Shown here: piece by piece, positions 36,363 through 47,575 of the stretch
Layout: every line of letters starts with the position of its first letter
Numbering within the stretch: position 1 is the stretch's first letter
Source: Paraspadella gotoi
Taxonomy: Eukaryota; Chaetognatha
Direction of reading: 5' to 3'
Assembly (NCBI GenBank): GCA_051294375.1
Contig: CM119271.1
Location: 5,302,371 to 5,366,370, forward strand
DNA: 64,000 bases
The notes under the pieces: model-generated
What the model saw: only the letters and a program-made list of their open reading frames with translations
Told to the model about the DNA's origin: nothing
Databases searched by the model: none
Made by a program: the position numbers and the translations under genes

Positions 36363-36918
36363 CGACGGCGAAGACGTCAACACGAACAAACAAGAGGCAA
36401 TCGTGCGGAAGCAGCGTGAACGTCGATACTCTCTCTCTCTCTCGTCTCGTCATCGTCCTCATCTCTCATCTTCATTATCTCGTTCGTCTCTCTCCTCCGT
36501 CCCTATTGTACCTGGACTAAACGCTTACTTGTCTTCTTCTTTACTTGTTTGTCTTATTCCTTTCTTTCTTCTTCCTCGGGTTCTTTCTTTCTTTCTTTCT
36601 TTCTTTCTATCTTTCTTTATTTTTTTTCATGCTGTCATTTATTAATTTTCTTGTTTTCCGACTTTACCTAATAACTTTAACTAATTAACTTCCCAAAATA
36701 CCAAGAATCAGAAAAAAGTGTACTCAGGTGCACATTCAGAATCAGCATAAAATAAAAACAAAAATCTATTTTCATTTTTGATTGAATCCAAGTTTCTTCT
36801 ACAAATGTACTTTTTTTTTGATCAGGCATAAGAAGATAAAGATAAAAATAGCCAGAGAGAACAAAAGCAAGAAAAATAGAAAGCAAAAAAGAATAAAAGT
36901 AAGAAAGCAAGAAAGGGA

Positions 36919-36919
<1 letters not shown>

Positions 36920-37004
<85 letters not shown>

Positions 37005-37010
37005 AGGAAA
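36920..37010. repeat. (GAAA)n microsatellite
   Basis: About 90 bp of perfect AAAG/GAAA units. In copy 1 (25320-25400) the same tract is scrambled and shorter. Confidence 0.9.
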
Positions 37011-37153
37011 GAGAGAGCGTATAAAATCAAAAACTAATTTAATTGAAAAGACGAAAACAATTTTTCTGGATCTAAAATTATCATGGCTGTTGTCGAAATC
37101 GATCGATAATCAGAATCTTAAATTCAAGTTCATATCAAGTACATTAATTATTT

Positions 37154-37155
<2 letters not shown>

Positions 37156-37238
<83 letters not shown>
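37156..37238. repeat. (GA)41 microsatellite
   Basis: Perfect dinucleotide tract of about 83 bases, directly followed by GAC-rich DNA. It sits where copy 1 carries the unmatched 1-kb block. Confidence 0.95.
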
Positions 37239-37241
<3 letters not shown>

Positions 37242-38344
37242 GGACGTCATAAACGACGATGGTGATAACGACGATAAACCCGACGACGACGAAAACGACG
37301 GACGGACGACGACGACGAATCAATCAAATTCGAACTGAATCTCATTCGTCGATTTCCGATCGATTCGACGTCACGTGTCGCCATCTGGTGTCGAGATTTG
37401 ACTTCGACAAGCGGCGAGAATTTGGGGGGGGGGTGGAAGAATGACAACGATAATGACAACGAACACAAATAACGACAACGATGAGAAACGACAACAAATG
37501 ACGACGACAAGAGATGACGAGAATAAACGCTGAGGACGACAACGACGACGACGACGACGAAGTAACGACGATTATTGACAAGATATTGACGTCGGTGAAA
37601 TCTTCGGTATCTTCGCTATCGTCGTCATCGTCGTCATCGTCGTCGTCATCGTCGTGTCGATAATGATGACATTCGTCGTTTGACATTTTCTTTGCTCTTC
37701 GTCGAAACGAGAGAAATTTCGTTGGCAGCGGAAAATTGTCGAAGGCTGAATTTGTCGAAGGCGAAAAGCGATCCACGAGTTTGGTTGTCTAGTATATAAT
37801 TTGTAAGATAACCACATTGTTGAAAAGGGAAACTTTACTAAAATTCCTCCAATTGGCAATATACGAATATTTTTTTCTTCTTCTTTTTTTTTCTTTTCCC
37901 TTTTTGCTGGTTGACAATACGCATTTTCAGTTTTAAATAACTGGAATCATAGAACGAAGTTTCATTTTATGTTTTTGAAGAGATATATCGAGAGGGAGAG
38001 GAGCTCAGTGAAAAAGAATAAATGGATTTTTTGAAGGTCAATAATTGGGAAGAAAAAAAAAGAAGAGGTAAAATTGATATGGAGGAAAGTGGAGGGGGGC
38101 GGGACGGTAGAGGTGAAAGGAAAAGAAAAGGATAATGGAAAAGAAGGAGTAGAAAGAAAGAATTAAGGAAAAGTTTAAATCTGAGGAGAAAGAATTTCAA
38201 AGACGAGGAAAGGAAATGGTAGGTGGATTAAAGAAGGGACGGAGGGCTCGGGAATAAGAAAGGAAAAAAGAGATTAAAGGGGTAAGATAGCTGAGAGAGA
38301 GAGAGAGAGAGAGAGAGAAGAAAAAACGGGGGTAAATTCTAATT

Positions 38345-38586
38345 TTTCTGTATATTTGTGGATAAGGCGCTACGTGGGCTGAAGATGACTGTCCGTAACT
38401 TCTATAACCCCCTCTAGCAGCCATGGAACGGGTCCCTGGGCTTGGAACCAGGCTTGAGGGTTTGCCATGCCCCCAAGGCGGCTTACGGCCGTCCTCACGC
38501 TACTCACAGGGTAGGTACCGGGTTGGGATTGAACCCGGTACCTAGTGGTCATGAGCTGATGGCTTTACTCAATGAGCCACCGGGTC
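38345..38586 (-). repeat. tRNA-derived SINE-like unit with promoter boxes
   Basis: Read on the minus strand, the head (38586 to 38514) is tRNA-like: it starts GACCCGG, then TGGCTCATTGAG (A-box-like, 38568-38579), and about 45 bases on GGTTCAATCCC (B box, 38525-38535), the internal RNA polymerase III promoter arrangement. The B box sits in a perfect hairpin (38514-38542) with 11-bp arms GGTACCGGGTT and a 7-base loop. The acceptor ends do not pair as in a working tRNA, so it is a tRNA-derived element. The body continues through GGGGGCATGGCAAACCCTCAAGCC to about 38345. Only one locus is seen, because the second copy is the duplicated unit; repeat status is inferred. Confidence 0.5.
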
Positions 38587-38802
38587 ACAACTGAAAGTGT
38601 CATGATTCTAGGCGGGGTGAACCTAGGCAATGCCCGACTACATATTAAATATATCTATAATGTAAGAAAGCTATAAAATGGCAACGATCCGACGTTGCTT
38701 TACTCTTTTGAATTCACTTGTCGCATAAATAGCGAGTGCTTTCAAATAAAACACACAAAAAAGAATCTTAACAACTGAAATTTGAAAATAAAAAGGCGGT
38801 AG

Positions 38803-38805
<3 letters not shown>

Positions 38806-38891
<86 letters not shown>

Positions 38892-38892
38892 C
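38806..38892. repeat. (GA)n microsatellite
   Basis: Near-perfect dinucleotide tract of about 87 bases with one GG interruption, followed by GC-richer DNA with CACGTG sites at 38981 and about 39004. Confidence 0.95.
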
Positions 38893-40034
38893 AGAAAGGC
38901 GGATGTGAAATACTCTGGAGGGAAAACCGTGATTCGCACCGTTCGGCCTCACTTGGGCCTCGAGAGGATTTTAGCCAAGTCACGTGATCCGCTTTTTTCG
39001 ACGTCACGTGATCAAACGTGAGGAAGCGTGAAATCCTTTTGCAGCGCAGAAGATTGAAGGCGCGAAAATCGTTTAAACATTTTAGATAATAAAAGATCAA
39101 GCAGACAAATGGTATATAAGACTACCGAAATTTTAATTGGCAATATTAAAAAGGGAACAATCGAGCTTTTATATTTTTTATTATTAATTATTTTTTGTTG
39201 TTGATAAATCATCTCCTCCATGAATATGACAAAATGTCAGATTTAAAAAAAATATTTCATACGTTATACGGTAATTTTTCTCTCAATTTTATTAACCATC
39301 AATGTTGTCACCAACCTATTATTTTTTATAAATTCGTTGACAAAATTCGTTTCGCATAAAGTTTCTCGATCCACGTTTTTGACATTTAAATCTTCCGACT
39401 CGAATCTCGGCGAAAGAACTTGATCTCTCTCTATTCGCGATTGGTAAAAGTAAAGACCGACCGACCGATCGAGAGGTCTCCAGTGATTGCTCTCGGGCCA
39501 CCAGGTCAAAATGGCAGAAATATGAGCCACGGCCAGGATGAAAATGAGACTAACGGAAAACCTCAATTAGCCATTTTGAAACTAATCTCTAATCTCTACT
39601 CTCTGATCTCAAATGTCTAATCTCTAATCTCGAAACTTACTTAACTCACATTAAGCACCGACATATGAAAATGATTCTAATTCACCAACTTGGGCCACTT
39701 GCACGATTCTGCGAGAGAACGAATGTGAAAGTGGAAGAGGAGGAGGATGAGGAAGAGGAGGAGGAGGAAAATGAGGAGGAGGAGGAGAAAGAAGAGGACA
39801 AGGAAGACGACAACACAGAGAACTGTGAAAAAGACTCGATTCGAAAATTAACCGGGATTAACCGGGATTTCTTAGACTTTACTTTAAACTTACTGCAGAC
39901 CAAGAGATTCTCCAACTTTCGCTTCTTTGAAAAAAAAAGGTCGAACATTGAAAAAATTCTTTCAAATTCAGAAAAAAAAAAAGAAAAAAAATCGAAACGA
40001 AGGAAAGGGAAATCAAACTTGGCGGCGCAGACCA

Positions 40035-40270
40035 GCGGCACCCCAGCTTTGCTTAGTTGCACCCCGGCGTCGCATAACTGCACCCGAAATCTCTTAGTAG
40101 CACCTAAACGGCGGTAGAGGCTCCCGAGCGTCGATCGGCTGTACCCCTACTTTGTTTAGCTGCACCCCGACGTCGCTTAGAAGCACCCCCAGTGGCACTA
40201 GAAGTAACCCATCGTCGCTAAGCGGCACCCCGGCGTCGTTTAGCGACACCCATAGCGCCGCCCCGGCGTC
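40035..40270. repeat. 21-bp minisatellite
   Basis: Eight to eleven degenerate units of about 21 bases around a (TT)AGTTGCACCCCGGCGTCG-like core: AGCGGCACCCCGGCGTCG, AGCTGCACCCCGACGTCG, AACTGCACCCGAA, AGTAGCACC and so on. On the minus strand the units read as a 7-residue repeat of the L-S-D-V-G-V-Q / L-N-K-V-G-V-P kind, spread over two frames. There is no start or splice context to support a gene. Confidence 0.65.
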
Positions 40271-40324
40271 GCGGTCATTTTCCTCGCTCGTAAAAAACCT
40301 TTCGATGTCGTCGTTATCGTTCTT

Positions 40325-40371
40325 CGTCGTCGTCGTCGTCGTCGTCGTCGTCTTCGCCAAGGTCCTTGCTT

Positions 40372-40402
<31 letters not shown>

Positions 40403-40483
40403 TCAGTTGCCGTTCAAGGGCGAGTTCGTTACGAGACTCGCCTTCGTCTCGCTACATAATTCAGTCGCGACGTCGAAAGACCA

Positions 40484-40530
<47 letters not shown>
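40325..40530. repeat. (GTC)n and (GAC)n arrays
   Basis: Three trinucleotide tracts: (GTC)n at 40325-40350 and 40374-40400, and (GAC)n at 40484-40531. This is the ACG repeat class, repeated many times in the window. The copy 1 versions are irregular. Confidence 0.9.
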
Positions 40531-40533
<3 letters not shown>

Positions 40534-40602
40534 CAATTCGCCTTTTGGAGAGAGAAGAGATTAAGACGAACGAACCTCGAAAACCTTTCTCCGCCGAATT
40601 CG

Positions 40603-40612
40603 GTCACGTGAC
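40603..40612. promoter_or_regulatory. GTCACGTGAC E-box palindrome, copy 2
   Basis: Same extended CACGTG palindrome as at 29797-29806, conserved between the two units. It lies in a GC-rich stretch between GAC arrays. Confidence 0.35.
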
Positions 40613-40750
40613 GTGGTCCAAGACGACGACGACGAAAACGCCGACAGTGACTGCAACGGTTGCTAAGACGACAACGACGATTGGCGACGACAAGAACGTC
40701 GACGAAGAGTTGGTCAGAAAATTAGAAACGATGATGATGATGACGATGAC

Positions 40751-40786
<36 letters not shown>

Positions 40787-40892
40787 ACAAGCGATAATAG
40801 CGCCTAAAAAAATGACAACGTTAACGATCCTATTGGCGTAACTCATAGAAGCAGGAAATATGTACGTACAATGTTGACAGTGTCGTGTTGAC

Positions 40893-40991
40893 ATGTTTAA
40901 TAGTCTTAATAAAGACGACGATGTCGGCGACAATAGTATTGAGTTTATAGTATTTGGCATTTGTGATCAAGTCAGAAAGGACCTCGACAAG

Positions 40992-41026
<35 letters not shown>

Positions 41027-41088
41027 AAATCAAGTTGATCTGGGCTTCGGTCGCCGAAGCGAAAGACCAAATGAAGATGGAAACAAGG
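40893..41088 (+). CDS. Possible acidic exon (low confidence)
   Basis: Open plus frame beginning F-N-S-L-N-K-D-D-D, then F-G-I-C-D-Q-V-R-K-D-L, a poly-Asp run from (GAC)n (about 41000-41027) and E-N-Q-V-D-L-G-F-G-R-R, up to a possible donor AAG/GTTAGC near 41089. The parts outside the Asp run have ordinary amino-acid composition, which makes it better than the other acidic frames here. The counterpart in copy 1 (30112-30315) is broken by indels. No acceptor or neighbouring exon is convincing and no family is recognised. Confidence 0.2.
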
Positions 41089-41129
41089 TTAGCTCTCGCT
41101 CAGTTGGACTGATTAGGATGGGGATGACA

Positions 41130-41460
41130 GCGCGGGGGGGCGGGTAGGAAGGAGGGGAAAGGAGGGAGGAAAGGAAAGGAAAAGGGGGAGGGAGGAAAGG
41201 AAAGAAGAGAAGGGAAGGGAAACTAGAAGGAGGGCGGTATGCAAGAGTAGAATAAAAGTGGAAGTAATTTGAAAAAATTAAGAAGAAAAAAAAGAAGTTG
41301 GGGGAGATTCGAAGAAAGAAAAGAGGGAAACGGAGAGGAAAGTAGAGAGAAAAGTAGAGGGGAATCAGATAAAAAAAAAAAAGGAAAAAAAGAAAGAAAG
41401 GAAAAAAAAGGAAAGGGAATTCCTCCGGTTTTAGAAAGTAAAATGAGAAGAGAAGGAGGG
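41130..41460. repeat. Polypurine tract near the end of the unit
   Basis: AGGAAAGGAGGGAGG-type A/G-rich DNA, matching 30370-30670. The 150-codon minus frame and the 106-codon plus frame are low-complexity products. Confidence 0.85.
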
Positions 41461-41577
41461 AATGACAGAGGGGGGAGGCCATTCGCTCGTTTCGACGGGT
41501 CGTTCGATCGGCCCACTTCTCCTTTCCTTTTTTTCCCTTCGATTTTTATTCCTTTTCGATCTTTTGGGTTTCGATCG

Positions 41578-42456
41578 TTTAAAGTTTGAATTTTGGTTCG
41601 TCCGTTCGTTTGTCATGTTAATTTTAAACTTATTTACGTGGTATTTATGGCTTATATTTAGAATTTATTTGGTGTTTATAAGTACTTTGGTAAATTAGAA
41701 TGAGGAATGAGTCGCGGAAGATATTAATGGTGAAAAAAAAGTAAAAATGAAAGGCAGGAGAAAAGGAGGAAAGTGAAAAGGAAGGAAAGGAAAGGAGAAA
41801 AAAAAAGAGAGGAAGGAGGAAAATAAAACCACGTGGCCTTGAACGTCTCATTTCGTCGTGTCTGAACGCGCATGCGCAGTTATGGGCATTATTCTCTCCA
41901 AACGGTGACTGCCCTCGTTCTTCGTCCTACTTGTAGTTCTGTTTCACATAAATCTACTTTACCTACAATATAAGCTATTTTCTTCTTCTCTTTTCCTTTT
42001 CAAAGGCATTTTTTTTTCTTTTCTTAGTTTTCTTCTCTTTCTTTTCTTTTCCTATCATTTTCTTGCTTCCTTTCGTATAAGAGAAGGAGGTAAGGAAGAA
42101 AAGACTTTCCTTCTTCTCTTATCTTTTTCCTTTTTGCCTCTCATTTTCCCTTCCTCCCTTCCTATTCTTGCTCCCATTTTTTTTTCATTCCCATATTTAT
42201 TTTTTTTATTTTTGTCTTCCTTCTTTTCTTTTTTCTTTTTCCTTCCTCCATTCCTCTCCTTTTTCCTCCCGTACTTCCCTTTCTCATTTTTACTTTCTTT
42301 CTTTCCTCCCTTCCTTCTTTTCTCTTTTTCTTCTCGTCCTCGGCCGCCATTGTGGGCGTGGCTCGAGGCGTCTTGAGATTCGGTGGTCGACGCCGACGAA
42401 AGAACAAAGACTAAGGTGAAGAAAGGGAGGAAGGAGAAAGAAGAGAGGGAGGAAAG

Positions 42457-42525
<69 letters not shown>

Positions 42526-44223
42526 AAAAAGGAATTGGAGCGAGGATGAGAAAAGACCAGAGAGAGAATGTTTGGCGGTGAAAGAAAAGGAAAGATGGCG
42601 GACAAATGCGGAAGAACCGAAACGAAGAATAAGGAGGAGGAGGAGGAGGAGGAGGAGTAGGAGGAGGAAGAAGAAGAATCCGAAGGGACAAGAGATGAGA
42701 TCAATTAGTTCCGCGCTTTTCGTGCCGCCTCAAGGCGAAAAGAACAATGACCAAGAAATGGAAAAAAAAGGGAGGAAAGGGAAAAAGGGGAAAAAAAAGA
42801 GAAAAGAAAGGAAATGTGACGTCTTGGAAAAAAGGAAAGTGAATGAGGATAAATTAAGTGAAAGAAGTAAAGAGAGAATGATAGGATATATTGCTAACCC
42901 GAAAAAAAAACCATATGTTACATTGTCAAACAACACAACCAGGAAAAGTGGGAAGAAAATGAAAAAAAGAAGAAGAGGAAAGAAAAAAAAAGGAGAAAAA
43001 AAGAGAAATTGCAAAAAAAGGGTGAATAATGATGAAAGATAAGGAAAAAGAATGGAGGCTAAGACCAACGACCAAAAAAAAGGAAATAATTAAAAAAAAA
43101 TGAGAGAAAAAACGACAGTAACTGAAGATTTATAACGCAGAAGAGGAAGATAAAAGGGAATTCCGAAAATGAGGTAAGGGTTTGACAATAATACGGAGAG
43201 AGAGAGAGAGATGAGGAGAGATGACGAGAGAGAGAGAGAGAGAGAGAGTAGCAGAGGAGGAGAGAGAGAGAGAGAGAGAGAAGAAGAGAGAGAGAGAGAG
43301 AGAGAGAGATTTGGAAATGCTGAAACAACGAATGGGATATCGTAAATAACGGAGCTATATCGGTCAGGCATTGGACTAATGGTCCAGTAAGAAAGGAGAA
43401 TCCATATTTCGGTTCATAAGAAAATAAATCGAATTTGACACGAAAGTTTCGTTAAAAACTTCTTCTTTTTTTTATCTTAATTTTTTTCTCGAGAATTATT
43501 CCTTTTTTTTAATAGAAGATTCTCTTCATTCAGTGTTTACCGGATCTTCTTCCGATTTTATCCGTAACCTTCTTTTTTTAATTTCTTCCTTATTTCCCGT
43601 TCAACATTTCCTTCTTTTTTATTTCTTAATCTTTTCATTTCAACTTTAAAAAAAAAAATTCCGTTAAAAATCTTCTTCTTAATTTTTTTTCCTTTCTTTC
43701 TTTCCTCCTTTCATCTTTTCTGATTTTAATAGCGAAAATTTTCGCGCCAAACGGAACTGAAGATTTTTATCAAGGGTGGAAAGGAAAGGAAGGGGGAGAA
43801 GGATGGAGAAAAGAGGGGAGGAAGAAGTAAAGAGGAGAGGGATAATGCGAGTGGAAGAAGAAATATGAGAAAGATAATGAAGAATAAAGTGAGTTTTGAA
43901 TAAAAAGGAAGTTTAAAGAATGCAAAAGAAGTTGAAACAGTGGAAGGAAGAGAAAAGATAAGTAAAAGGTTGAATAAGATATAAAGACCATAACTGAATG
44001 AGAAAAGTAAGACAGAAAGACAGAAAAGACAGAAAAGACAGAAAGATCTCTCGTCGGCGACTTCTCATTCATGGGCACAAACCGCCTCCGCACATAACCT
44101 TAGAACACAGGGGAAAAAAAGTTTTCCCCTAAAACCATAGCCCACTCTTTCTTTCTCTCTCTCTCTCTCTTTCTCTCTCATCTTCTCTCATCTCTCTCGC
44201 TCTTCTCTTCTCTCCCGTCTCTC

Positions 44224-44268
<45 letters not shown>

Positions 44269-44398
44269 ACTTTCTCTCTCTCTCTCTCTCTCTCAACCCT
44301 CCATCCCTCCACGAAAGACTTCCGGTCATTAAAATTCTTAACGTTCCCTTATCCTCTCTTCCTCGCGCCAGAGGAAAAAACTCGATAATTCTATTTTC

Positions 44399-44477
<79 letters not shown>

Positions 44478-44792
44478 TTTCTCTTTTTATCTTTCTTTTC
44501 TCTCAATTCACTCTTTCCTTTTTTTTTTTTTTTATCAAAAACAATCTTATCTCAGAAGGCAAGAAAGAAATTTCTTCTTTTTAAAAAAAAACGCCCTATC
44601 CGGTTTATCTCTTTTTTCTTCAGCCAAAAAAAAATATTCTGTGCCCAGACTTTACGAACCCCTCTTGCCGCAATCAAAGAATCGTGGTACGAAGAATTTT
44701 AAGAATCGTGGTACGAAAATATGTGTCATGCGCTCTCTTTTTTCTTAACTTTATCTCTCGAAGGAGTAAGTCTCGTCCTGTCATCATCATCT

Positions 44793-44879
<87 letters not shown>

Positions 44880-45350
44880 CAATTAGCATCAACCTTTTCA
44901 TCTACAGTCAAAAACAAATGTCTAAAACAAAAAAGAAAACAAAGATACAAAGATAAAAAAACCTAGTTTCTCCTCAGCCAAATGACAACAACGAACGAAC
45001 AACAACGAAATCCGCTCGTCGTCAACCTCTTGAGTAAACGAGAACGTAAAACTCGTAAATCGATTCGTTCATTCACAGATGAAACGGTTTCCGTGAGAAA
45101 CATCGCCACGCCTCATTCTCCGACGGCAAAACCTTTATTAGCGGATGCCTCTCTTTTTTTTCCCTCCATTGTGTCTTTCCTCATTTTCTCTTTCTCTTCT
45201 ATTCCTTTATTCCACGTTTTCCGACTCAAATCTCTCCACTTTCCCTTTCCCTTTTCTTTCTTTAGATTTTTTTTTTTGATATAAATCCTTTCTTTCGTTG
45301 TTTGGGATGGAACATTAGAGACAGTGCATTGAAGTTGTAGTTTTGACAAC
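41578..45350. other. Purine/pyrimidine-rich intergenic sequence
   Basis: No gene is supported. It holds an NRF1 palindrome GCGCATGCGC at 41868-41877, a T/C-rich block (41980-42340) and a GCCGCCATTGTGG (about 42344) beside (GA)n at 42471-42521. GGA repeats near 42635-42665, GA tracts at 43195-43310 and CT tracts at 44155-44290, 44400-44474 and 44795-44878 follow. An ATG-initiated frame at 44982-45150 has ordinary composition (T-N-E-Q-Q-R-N-P-L-V-V start) but runs into a CT-rich tail. It could be a first exon; nothing more can be said. Confidence 0.4.
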
Positions 45351-45368
45351 GATTTTTTTAATTTAATT

Positions 45369-45430
45369 CAAAACAAGACATGTTTCGGTTCAATTTCAGG
45401 CCTTCATCAGCGTTAGTGAACTTTGTTTTG
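45369..45430 (-). ncRNA. Hammerhead-ribozyme-like motif
   Basis: On the minus strand the three conserved hammerhead blocks occur in order: CTGATGA (45410-45404), GAAAC (45386-45382) and GTC (45379-45377, the expected cleavage site). GAAAC-AT-GTC gives the minimal stem III (A-U plus C-G, 2-base loop) described for Penelope-like-element hammerheads. Stem I is supported by 8 complementary bases, CAAAACAA (45430-45423) and TTGTTTTG (45376-45369). Stem II is weak: the sequence between the blocks allows only about two pairs next to the core, and 12 bases separate the stem I strand from CTGATGA. It is probably a decayed or miscalled copy. No Penelope reverse transcriptase is seen nearby. Confidence 0.45.
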
Positions 45431-45458
45431 TGTAAAGGAAGAGAAGAAAGAGGAGATT

Positions 45459-45465
<7 letters not shown>

Positions 45466-45506
<41 letters not shown>

Positions 45507-45700
45507 AGAGGAGAGAGAGGGGCAAAGTTTCAAACACACGGCCGAGATTTAGAAAGGACAGTGGCTAATTGGTGAGAAACAGCTGAAGTTGAGAAAGACA
45601 GAGTAAGTTGTGAAAAGAAGTTGAAATGTGAAAAAAGAGAGAGAGAGAGAGAAAGGAGAGAGGAAGAGGAGAGAGAGAGAGAGAGCAGAAAGAGCAGAGA
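45466..45700. repeat. (GA)n tracts
   Basis: Two GA-rich stretches (45466-45525 and 45637-45710) with AGG interruptions, separated by unique sequence. Confidence 0.85.
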
Positions 45701-46061
45701 GAGAAACAGTGCAAAATCTGTTACATTGTGTAATGTATAACCAATAAGAAAAGTTTTAAACTGATGAATATTAGTGAAATATAAATAAATTGATTTTTTT
45801 TTTAAAAATGTGCCGATTGCTTTTTATCAGTCGTTTCCGCTCCATTAGCCGGATTCCTGCAGGGGCGATTGAATGGTACAGTTTTCTCATGTTTAAAGAT
45901 TTAACAAATATCAAAATTATACATCCACTCAAAAAACAACCAAAAACAACTATATCTTCGGGTCGTGACTGCCCTGATCTCTCTGACAAGATAACTTTGA
46001 AAAACTATGAAGATTTTTTTTGTTTTCTCGTAAAACAGTTTAGAATGGATAATATTTATAA

Positions 46062-46186
46062 TGAAATTGGTACAACCAATATAAAAATTATCCATTCACT
46101 TAATAAACAAGCTATCTTGCCCCTGACTTTGGACAGGCTTTGGAGGTTTAAGGCCTCCGTCACTCCTACAAGATAATGATTAGGTT
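46062..46186 (+). repeat. Dispersed 120-bp repeat, copy A
   Basis: Shares about 80% identity by eye with 47452-47575: the blocks AAAATTATCCATTCA(C/T)TTAATAAA(C/T)AAGCTATC, TGACTTTGG and GGTTTAAGGCCTCC, then TACAAG(A/G)TAATGA. A weaker third relative (ATCAAAATTATACATCCACTCAAAAAACAA) lies at 45908-45940. The 128-codon frame at 45790-46176 simply spans these repeats. Confidence 0.6.
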
Positions 46187-47451
46187 ATATTACATTCCGT
46201 TTGAATTACTATCTAGTAACTAATATCATATTCCTTCCCTCTCCCCAGATCTTTTCCTCCTCTATTCTTCCTACAGTTGGGCTCCTTTCATTTCTTGTCC
46301 TCAAATCGGTCGACTTACAGTTAGGCCCCCTTTATTTGACTCCGAAGCATAAAGGGAATAAAAAAGGATTGTTGACTTGGCTTTTTTCTCTCTCTCTCTC
46401 TCTCGATCACCCCATCCTCTCCTCTCTCTCCCTCTCCTCTCNNNNNNNNNNNNNNNNNNNNNNNNNNNNNNNNNNNNNNNNNNNNNNNNNNNNNNNNNNN
46501 NNNNNNNNNNNNNNNNNNNNNNNNNNNNNNNNNNNNNNNNNNNNNNNNNNNNNNNNNNNNNNNNNNNNNNNNNNNNNNNNNNNNNNNNNTCCTTCCAAGC
46601 CTTCAGACTTGTAAGCAAATGCGCTCTTCTATTATCATGGGTCGTCGGCGTTTAAGGCGGAGGGAAAATGATGTCGTTTGTTTGTTTATTCATCACCATG
46701 GAGACATCGAAGGGCGCGGGGGGGAGGGAGTTGGGTGGAGGAGGGGTGGAGTCGTCTCTGCCTGGGCCATATTGGGTCAGTCGTCAGTTGGGAAAACGAG
46801 AATTACCCGTTGCTTTACTGTCTCATTGTTAGCAATGCTCTTTTAATTGAAAAACCTACTGCGTATGTGTATTGTAATCGTAATCCTTAGTTTGTACNNN
46901 NNNNNNNNNNNNNNNNNNNNNNNNNNNNNNNNNNNNNNNNNNNNNNNNNNNNNNNNNNNNNNNNNNNNNNNNNNNNNNNNNNNNNNNNNNNNNNNNNNNN
47001 NNNNNNNNNNNNNNNNNNNNNNNNNNNNNNNNNNNNNNNNNNNNNNNNNNNNNNNNNNNNNNNNNNNNNNNNNNNNNNNNNNNNNNNNNNNNNNNCTGGA
47101 AAGAATCAGCTGCGATTTCGGTCGATCTGGAAATGAACAGAAATAGAAACAGGAGGAGTAGAAAAGAAGGAGGAAGAGGAGGAGAAAGAGGAGGAAAATG
47201 AGGAAGAGGAGGAGGAAGAGAAGNNNNNNNNNNNNNNNNNNNNNNNNNNNNNNNNNNNNNNNNNNNNNNNNNNNNNNNNNNNNNNNNNNNNNNNNNNNNN
47301 NNNNNNNNNNNNNNNNNNNNNNNNNNNNNNNNNNNNNNNNNNNNNNNNNNATCAGGGAATCATTGATTGGCAGAGAGGAGGAAGTAGGAGGAGGAAGTAG
47401 GAGGAGGAAGAGGAAGAGGAAGAGGAGGAGGAGAAGAATTCTTTGGAGAAC

Positions 47452-47575
47452 ATAACTATGAAATTAGTAGAATCAATAAAAAAATTATCCATTCATTTAA
47501 TAAATAAGCTATCCTGCCTTTGACTTTGGCTTTGGTGGTTTAAGGCCTCCATCTCTCTTACAAGGTAATGACATA
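47452..47575 (+). repeat. Dispersed 120-bp repeat, copy B
   Basis: Second copy of the 46062-46186 repeat in the same orientation, 1.4 kb downstream. Three gaps (46442-46589, 46898-47095, 47224-47350) lie between them, so a larger duplicated unit could be hidden. Confidence 0.6.

Larger units (their letters stand above)
30817..41577 (+). repeat. Direct-repeat unit, copy 2 (cleaner)
   Basis: Second copy of the 20388-30791 unit. It has sized gaps (31042-31220, 34432-34615) and regular microsatellites, indicating accurate sequence, apart from an inserted foreign block at 31904-34270 that follows a 25-N gap. The unit contains the SINE-like element (38345-38586), the 21-bp minisatellite (40035-40270), several CACGTG sites, (GAC)n, (GAT)n and (GA)n arrays, and no firmly identified gene. 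After 41577 the sequence continues without a break into non-duplicated DNA. Confidence 0.85.

Noticed and set aside
38514-38586. Functional tRNA gene
   Set aside because: Promoter boxes are present, but acceptor arms do not pair and no convincing anticodon arm forms.
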